A DNA stretch of 64,000 nt from Symbiodinium natans. Taxonomy: Eukaryota; Sar; Dinophyceae; Suessiales; Symbiodiniaceae. A model generated the notes under the pieces. That model did not search any database. It was not told where the DNA came from and was given only the letters and a program-made list of their open reading frames with translations. Made by a program: the position numbers and the translations under genes. Shown here piece after piece: positions 58,005 through 64,000 of this stretch; the stretch's first letter is position 1, and each line of letters opens with the position of its first letter. The DNA is taken from the NCBI GenBank assembly GCA_905221605.1, contig CAJNDS010000386.1:57501-121500 (forward strand), in the 5' to 3' direction.

Positions 58005-58316
58005 TGGTGTATGTCCTGGTATGTCGCTACAGCGGGGCTGGTTTGGCATCAGACGGTTTGGAACCCTTCTGGGCTCGAAAGCCCTGGTTGCTGGTGAAGC
58101 TTGTGAAGAATTATGAAGCTTGTGCCGGGACATGCCGGACTGATCTCGGCTGCGCCTTCTCGGGATCCTCCGACCCTTTAGGCGAAGGAAGGGCCTTGGT
58201 CTTGCCCGTGAGCCGCCGCCGCTTGCAAATCTGCATCTCCTGTGCTCATGGTCCAACTACCCACTTACCTCCCACTTCCCTCACTCACCTCATAAGACTC
58301 GTACCTTATCGTACCT

Positions 58317-58840
58317 TCACAATCCTCCTGGGCCGAGGGGGAGAAGCAGAGAAGGCAGGGGAAGGCAGGGGGCCCATGGGGGGCTCGAAATGAATATCGA
58401 TGTATGTACATGTTTGAACTCAGTTCGAACATGTGCTGGGAGCCTATGGGAGCCTTGGAGATCAAGTTCTTTTTTCTCGATATGTGGTTCATGACATGGC
58501 AACGCGGCCTGTGCCAGCAGAGCGGAGTCGTCCAGTTCCGGCAGCGCAGGTTCTAAGTGGTAGCCTTTCAACTCCAAATCGTGCATGATGGCAGCCTCCG
58601 ACACTGACAAGGTGTGACCACTGCGAGAAGGGCAACTGAAATGGAAACGTTCTTGAATTGCAAGCTAGCGGCTTCCATCTCTGCCTCGTCTAAATTCTTG
58701 CCGCAGCGTGCGGCCACTTCGGCAAGTATGGCCTTCAGCTCGGCCTGGGCAGCCTCCAGTGTGCAGAGAGGTGCCGTCCGCAGCACCTCACGCACGTGGC
58801 GCAAGGGTGCGCGCCAGTCGCCCGCTGCGGCCATGCTTGG
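58317..58840 (-). CDS. Unidentified exon candidate pair
   Basis: From an ATG near 58836 the minus frame reads MAAAGDWRAPLRHVREVLR and an alpha-helical TLEAAQAELKAILAEVAARC; a second phase continues as LSVSEAAIMHDLELKGYHLE. A CAG before the second part may be an acceptor. Protein-like but no family recognised. Confidence 0.38.
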
Positions 58841-59089
58841 GCCTCTGAGACTCTGGATGCCTTCGCACCCGTTGCGTCGCACCCTTTTTGCACCTTGGCA
58901 CGGTGTTTCACCCTCTGCACCTGGGCTATGGGCAACTTGCGGAACCTCTGGCAGGCCTAAGGCTGGCACTACCTTTTGATTCTTGATGCAAGAGAGGGGT
59001 AGAGCTAGACAAGCACTACTCTAGGGTTGGCTGGGGGTGCGCTCCAAGGATTGGTGAAGCCTCTTTAAGGCGTTGGGTCACTTGTTCTG

Positions 59090-59104
59090 CTTGAGCCACA
59101 TGGC
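59090..59104 (-). promoter_or_regulatory. Weak spliced-leader-like sequence
   Basis: GCCAT-GTGGCTCAAG on the minus strand resembles the second half of the dinoflagellate leader with one deletion and one substitution, about 250 bases upstream of the exon candidate at 58836. Could be chance. Confidence 0.2.
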
Positions 59105-59424
59105 AGACTGGACCGCAGCTGTTGTATCTGTTGTGCTGGCAGGGCACGTTAATTCTACTGAGGTCGAGGGTCAAAGACTGACACGTTTTGGTATCGCCCG
59201 AGCTCGAATTCCGACGTCATCTGACCCTCGACACCCCAGCATACTGTAACAGTGGAGATCTCAGCTTTGTTGCTTTGCGTAATGGGAAAACAATCTCGAA
59301 ATGGGAGCTCCCACTCCGGGTACAGGATCCAACTGATATCACACAGGAGCTGCTCCTGTCAGACGTCCCGAGCCAGCGCTGGCTCATGGCACGGACAGGA
59401 GACAAAGCTACTTGTCCTTCGCAA

Positions 59425-59537
59425 CATATATGGGCGGTTGTCAAAATTATGGTCCCTTTTTGGATCCCTATTATAATACGGCACCTAATATTTAGGGTAC
59501 CCCAAAAGGGATCATAATTTTGACAACCACCCATATG
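59425..59537. mobile_element. MITE-like hairpin element
   Basis: Arms of about 48 bases (59425-59472 and 59490-59537) are roughly 90% complementary, sharing GGTTGTCAAAATTATG; the loop is short and AT-rich. No coding capacity. Target duplication ambiguous (AT or TAT). Confidence 0.7.
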
Positions 59538-59853
59538 GGGCGGAACAATCACGTGAACAAGAGTACCAGGGACTACTGTTCTGCGATCTCTGCATCATCC
59601 ACGAGGTATGTAGTGATGGAGCGCGCCGGAGCCTGCCAGGAGGTGTTCTGCAACACTTCGGAAGCAAAAGTCAAAGAAAATGCGGTTCAAACATGAAAAA
59701 AAAGCCTTGTGAAGGTTGGGTCTTTCTTGAGGCCTAAATGCTTGTGCTCAGACAGTTCGTCCGCCCCAAGCACCCCAAAATCCTTTTCTCCAAGTGCCCC
59801 CAATGCGTAACTGACTTTTTGAGCAAAAACTGCTTGCAGGGTGAAGGGTCAAG

Positions 59854-60215
59854 CTACGAGGGCTCAATGAAGCTTGTGTGTTTGCAGCACTCGCACATGC
59901 AGAATCTACACACCCAACCATCTCCTGATGCAGAGCGCCTCGGTGCACACAGCACCTGACCCTTGCACCTGGTGATGGGCACACCATGGATTGCATACGC
60001 TTCAGGGCAGAGCTTCGGTGTGCAAACATGTGCAAACTCAGTGTCACCGTTGCTTTTGTTCCAAACATGTCTAATGCAGAGCACCGTTGCGCACGCGGAC
60101 CACCGGCCTTCAGCCAAAACTCGATGTCCTCGGTGCTCTGGTTCATGACCACAACGGCTAGACCTGCGTTGAAGCGGAAGCTGTGAGAATCCAGCATGAG
60201 ATGTCGCAACAGCAA
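59854..60215 (-). pseudogene. Cys-rich gene fragment
   Basis: Frame 1 reads FRFNAGLAVVVMNQSTEDIE and WLKAGGPR; after a phase change near 60110 frame 2 reads NKSNGDTEFAHVC, LCPEAYAIHGVP and WVCRFCMCECC before a stop. No intron fits between them. Family not recognised. Confidence 0.35.
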
Positions 60216-60219
60216 AGCT

Positions 60220-62500
60220 GAGCAGATGATTCTTGAGGCCAGTGCTGCCGTCGGGATTGACCCACGATGTGACCTCTCTGAGCGGCTTTGCAGTGCTTCT
60301 CTTAGCTACTCTCAGCTAGACACTTGGCAAGCTGTCGAAGGACCCCCCGCAGTGTTTGCCATTGAGCTGCTTGTACAAAGGAGAGTGGTTGGCTAGGCAG
60401 GTCTCAGCCGTGATGGGGTGGAGGCTCGGTACAGTGTTTAGGGAAGGTTGGGGTTGCATCGTCCCCTTGCACACTGCCTCCCGCATGCCTCAAGAATAGG
60501 AACCTCCAGTCTTTTCCCCATCCAGAAATGAGAAGGGCTCCCTTCACTGAAGACTCATCATTGCTTGGCAACAGCTACTCCTGAAGCGAACAGCATGCCA
60601 GACGGCAACGCGAGCTGTTAGACGGTCCCGTCAGTTCATCACACCAGTCGACATATCTTGAAGAGTGCTTCAAAACCCCTGCCTTCCGGCTCCTCCTCTA
60701 AATCTAGATCTTCTCAGGAAACCTTTTCCCGTGCCTCAAGGACGTCCCGACTTGCACTGCTCACCGCACGGCATGCACCAGGCTGGATGTAGCGTGAGAA
60801 GTGGCCCATGTACCTCAGGAATCTTGGGGGTGCAAGGGCCAGGTCCACTCGCCAGCCTGCAGCTTCCCTGCAAGAAGCATCCCAGAACCTGTTCCCATTG
60901 TGACATCCATGACAATGCAGGCACCACCCAAAACCACGCAAGCACGAAGCTCTTAACCTGCGCATGCAGTACAAGACAGGCGCCAAAGTCAACCCACAGG
61001 CTGCCGGCCAGTAGGAAGGCTGGCGGAGGATCTCACCCCGGCTCGTGTCGCAAATGATTGGAGCTGAGCCTCAGATGTTTTGGGCGAGGTTGCATCCGAG
61101 TTCACCCGGTTCAGGCTTGCAGGGAATGTCTTGCTATCTCAATGTGGATGTTGACACGAAAGGAAGGGGGGGTTCCCCGCATGTCCCCCTAGCCGCATTC
61201 CTTTGAAGCCGTCCCAGCAAGTGAGTTACAGTAGAAACTCAAAGCTCATGGAGCTGTCAGCTGTGACTATACTGAAAGCCCTGTCCGCTCGGGGCCCCGG
61301 CAAAAGTTCCCCACGTGGTTTGGACCACCTGCCCCGTGAAGGAAAGCGTTTAAGGTTCAGGCTTCGGCTGCGAAGGGGGCTGCACCATCGGGAACAATCG
61401 GGTGGCGAACTTGGGGCTTCCCTCAGCCCTCCTCAGCCCTCCTCAGCCCTCCTCAGCCCTCAGCCCCAGTCCTTGCTCATCCAGGCACAGGTTCCAATCT
61501 ATCCAGCCCTCACAACCTCGGGCTCACAGGGTGTAAGTGCGCAGATGTCAAGAGATCTCATGCACAACAAGCGCCTAACAAGCCCTCGACTCCTTGGACC
61601 GAAGCTTCGGTGGGGCCCAGGGGAGGGGAAGGGAGGAGATGCTTGGGAGATGGGGGGAGATGACACTCCTGGTCTGCGCGGACACCACTGCTAAGCTCCG
61701 CTCCGTGATTCATGTCATTGATGATGTTCATTCCATACCTGCAAGTTCACGATTGGCATCCCAACAGCCATAACGGCTAGAGCCTAAAGTGGTCAAAGCT
61801 GGAGGCATCAGACACCCCGCTTGCGCTGAGAGGGTTGTGGTTTGCGCCCAAAATTTCGTGGACGCCCCATGCGACAGCATCAGACACACCGAGAGGGTTG
61901 TCTAAAGCCAGACTTTCGAGAACGCCCCACGCGCCAGCGTGAGAGGGTTGTCGTTTGTGCCGAGAATGTTCGAGGCGCCCAGCTCGCCAGCGCTGTTTTC
62001 AGCAGGTGTGGCGGATCCTGCAAACCCTACCCTGTGCTTTACAACATTTCAAAACTACTTAAAACCACGACATCCTTCTCGAGCCATCACGACATCCAGC
62101 CATGCATCAACGATAACGACAGCCTTCTCGAAGACCACCTCCGCTGAAAAACCCTTCGCTCGAATTCGGGAAAACAAACATGCATATTCATCAAACCTGA
62201 CCAGAAATTGCAGGCCACTACAAGGCACCCCCATGTGCCTCTCACCGATTTTCCAAACCTGAGCTCTGGAATCAGAACAGATTACCACGTGTTTCATGCT
62301 GAGCAAGAGCCGGGCCAAAGAACCCAAAAAACTAGCAGAGTCCTTCTCATGCACTTCTCTTCTCATCATTGGCATGCTAACAGACAGGCCATTGAGCAGG
62401 CAACATAGCTACGTAACACCCTGCATCCAACACAGCTCTGTCAAACACAGCGGCCCCAGATGTGACAAAATCAGGAAATTGGAAGGGAAAGACAACAAAT
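60220..62500. other. No gene accepted
   Basis: Open frames are short and unsupported. Contains a 10-bp CCTCAGCCCT repeat, four copies, at 61420-61467, and a duplicated GAGAGGGTTGT phrase around 61829-61950. Confidence 0.45.
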
Positions 62501-62526
62501 GATGTTAATCACAAGTCAGCCCCACA

Positions 62527-62690
<164 letters not shown>

Positions 62691-62767
62691 CACACCTTCC
62701 ACAGGTTGCCAGGTTACGATGCCCACGTCGTGTAGCTTCATCACACACACCCATCCCCCCTCCGGCC

Positions 62768-63154
62768 CTATCGTCCGCCCAAAAAGCAGAGGTCATCAAG
62801 CAGACTCCAAACCGACTCCGGCAATCGGCGGCAGTGCCAAATCGGCAAATACTTCAAACCGGCCCCGGGCGTCTTGTTCATCGCTGAAAATAAACTTGCC
62901 ACACACAACACAGGCACTCGCGAAAAAGCAGTCACTAGCATCTTCGAGCCCCTGGCTCCAAGCATATCATCCAAGCTGCGGTTGGAGAGCTCCTGACCAC
63001 CATACTCTGCTGCATCCGACAACTTGAGAGGATCGTTTTTCATATCCCGTTTTATCGTGATGTTGCTTGTGGGAGGTCTGTAAGGCATACACATCCCTGC
63101 AAATCCAGGGCCACATGAAGCCCCAGCTTCAAAGTCCAGACTGCCCCCAGTCAA
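62768..63154 (-). CDS. Unidentified open frame
   Basis: 128 codons on the minus strand (TSNITIKRDMKNDPLKLSD; SNRSLDDMLGARGSKMLV). Protein-like composition, no family recognised. Confidence 0.28.
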   Translation of the reverse strand: MTGGSLDFEAGASCGPGFAGMCMPYRPPTSNITIKRDMKNDPLKLSDAAEYGGQELSNRSLDDMLGARGSKMLVTAFSRVPVLCVASLFSAMNKTPGAGLKYLPIWHCRRLPESVWSLLDDLCFLGGR

Positions 63155-63339
63155 GAATGGAGTTACAGGACCCTGTTTTGACCATCCCTTGGAAACTTCA
63201 ACGACTTAAGGATTGGCTTCCTGGCAGCCTTCTGTGAAGATGATGTGCTTGTCCGGCCGCAGCCTTGACTTGACATGCTACACGGGCGGTGCACCTGCAC
63301 GCGCCACAGCCTCATGCCAAGTATGCTTGAAGCTGACAT

Positions 63340-63876
63340 TTGCTGGCCGTGCTGTATTCCTGCGCGCGGGAACTGTCGAGAAAGTGCACAAAGTCGACGG
63401 CTACGTCCACGAACTTTCACGGTACCAAGAATTTCGTGTATGGCGTTAAGCCTGCCGTGGACAAAGTGGAACGAGTGGAACGAGTGGAACAAGTGGAACA
63501 AGTGGAACAACATCGAGATGGACGGAAGCTCAGGCAACTCCAGGGAGCCGGCTCGGCCAAGCGGCGGACATTCTCAAAACCCAGCCTGTCTGAGAAAGAG
63601 GAAATTCATGAAAAATTGGCACAGCTCGCACAGTTCGCACAGTTCGCACAGTTCGCACAGTTGTCAAAGTGGCGTGGCGGCTATAAATTGTGGCGACTGG
63701 CTTGGAGACTTCGACTGCGGCCTGGCTTTGAGCTCTTGGACGGAGCCACCGCGCTTGCGGTCCTCAAGGGCGCTCGCACTCAAAAACGCCACGTGCAGGG
63801 CATTGCTCCTTCCAGGCCTCGTAAACAACATCGTGGCATTCTGGCCAGGTCTCGTAGCGTGCATCGCCGTACCTAG
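63340..63876 (+). CDS. Open frame containing two 9-bp repeats, doubtful
   Basis: 178 codons on the plus strand. GTGGAACGA/AAGTGGAAC repeats (63465-63510) read as VERVEQVEQ and CACAGTTCG repeats (63620-63663) as AQFAQFAQF. Coding cannot be excluded because both repeats keep the frame. Confidence 0.2.
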   Translation: MLAVLYSCARELSRKCTKSTATSTNFHGTKNFVYGVKPAVDKVERVERVEQVEQVEQHRDGRKLRQLQGAGSAKRRTFSKPSLSEKEEIHEKLAQLAQFAQFAQFAQLSKWRGGYKLWRLAWRLRLRPGFELLDGATALAVLKGARTQKRHVQGIAPSRPRKQHRGILARSRSVHRRT

Positions 63877-64000
63877 ACGACACTCTCACCATCCTTACAC
63901 AGGTTTTCGTGACATGCGCTTCAAGTGTGGCGGCGCACCAGTGGTAGCCAACACCCCAGATATACCTGCATCCCGGAGGCCGAGCGGTAGAACATTGCGC

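Overview
The window reads as nuclear DNA of a dinoflagellate. Supporting signs are: genes cut into very small exons whose introns start with GT, GC or GA and end in AG, usually followed by a G; every confidently recognised gene lies on the minus strand; there are many simple repeats and homopolymer runs; two tyrosine-recombinase-type retroelements are present, one with a spliced-leader-like sequence just upstream of its gag gene; and several Cys/His zinc-finger exons are of a kind typical of this group. No bacterial operon, tRNA or rRNA was seen. Species was not determined.

Layout, left to right. 1-4749 is a retroelement on the minus strand, cut off by the window edge: gag (3141-4658) and a single pol reading frame (118-3261) with a methyltransferase-like domain, reverse transcriptase and RNase H. 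4801-6245 is TG-rich satellite with a 100-base assembly gap. About 8.4-12.0 kb holds exons of a CCCH zinc-finger gene, 12.7-14.2 kb a decayed membrane protein with a duplicated domain, and 14.7-15.0 kb an unidentified exon. From 15.98 to 52.58 kb the minus strand carries, in collinear order, sixteen small exons that together spell the first half to two thirds of a Rab GDP-dissociation inhibitor (GDI). One of its introns (18058-26499) contains a complete second retroelement (18607-26478): gag, pol and tyrosine recombinase, bounded by split direct repeats in the order A1 - genes - B1 - A2 - B2. The first GDI intron (33564-52539) is about 19 kb, begins with GC, and holds an FkbM-type methyltransferase gene (44.1-46.1 kb), a Cys/His-rich gene (48.3-49.4 kb), many satellites, and unidentified open frames. 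52.6-64 kb has weak gene fragments, an inverted minisatellite, a long degenerate motif array, a hairpin MITE-like element and CA repeats.

Main points. The strongest candidate for an undescribed system is the retroelement architecture: Ngaro-like gene order and split repeats combined with a C5-cytosine-methyltransferase-like domain placed before the reverse transcriptase, found in two different elements in the same window. The second is the GDI locus itself: microexons of 25-78 bases spread over more than 36 kb, with other same-strand genes and a mobile element inside its introns. The GDI C-terminal exons, one microexon near the N terminus, and the 3' part of the first retroelement were not found here. 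All splice sites and domain calls come from reading the sequence and from knowledge of the families; no database search was run.
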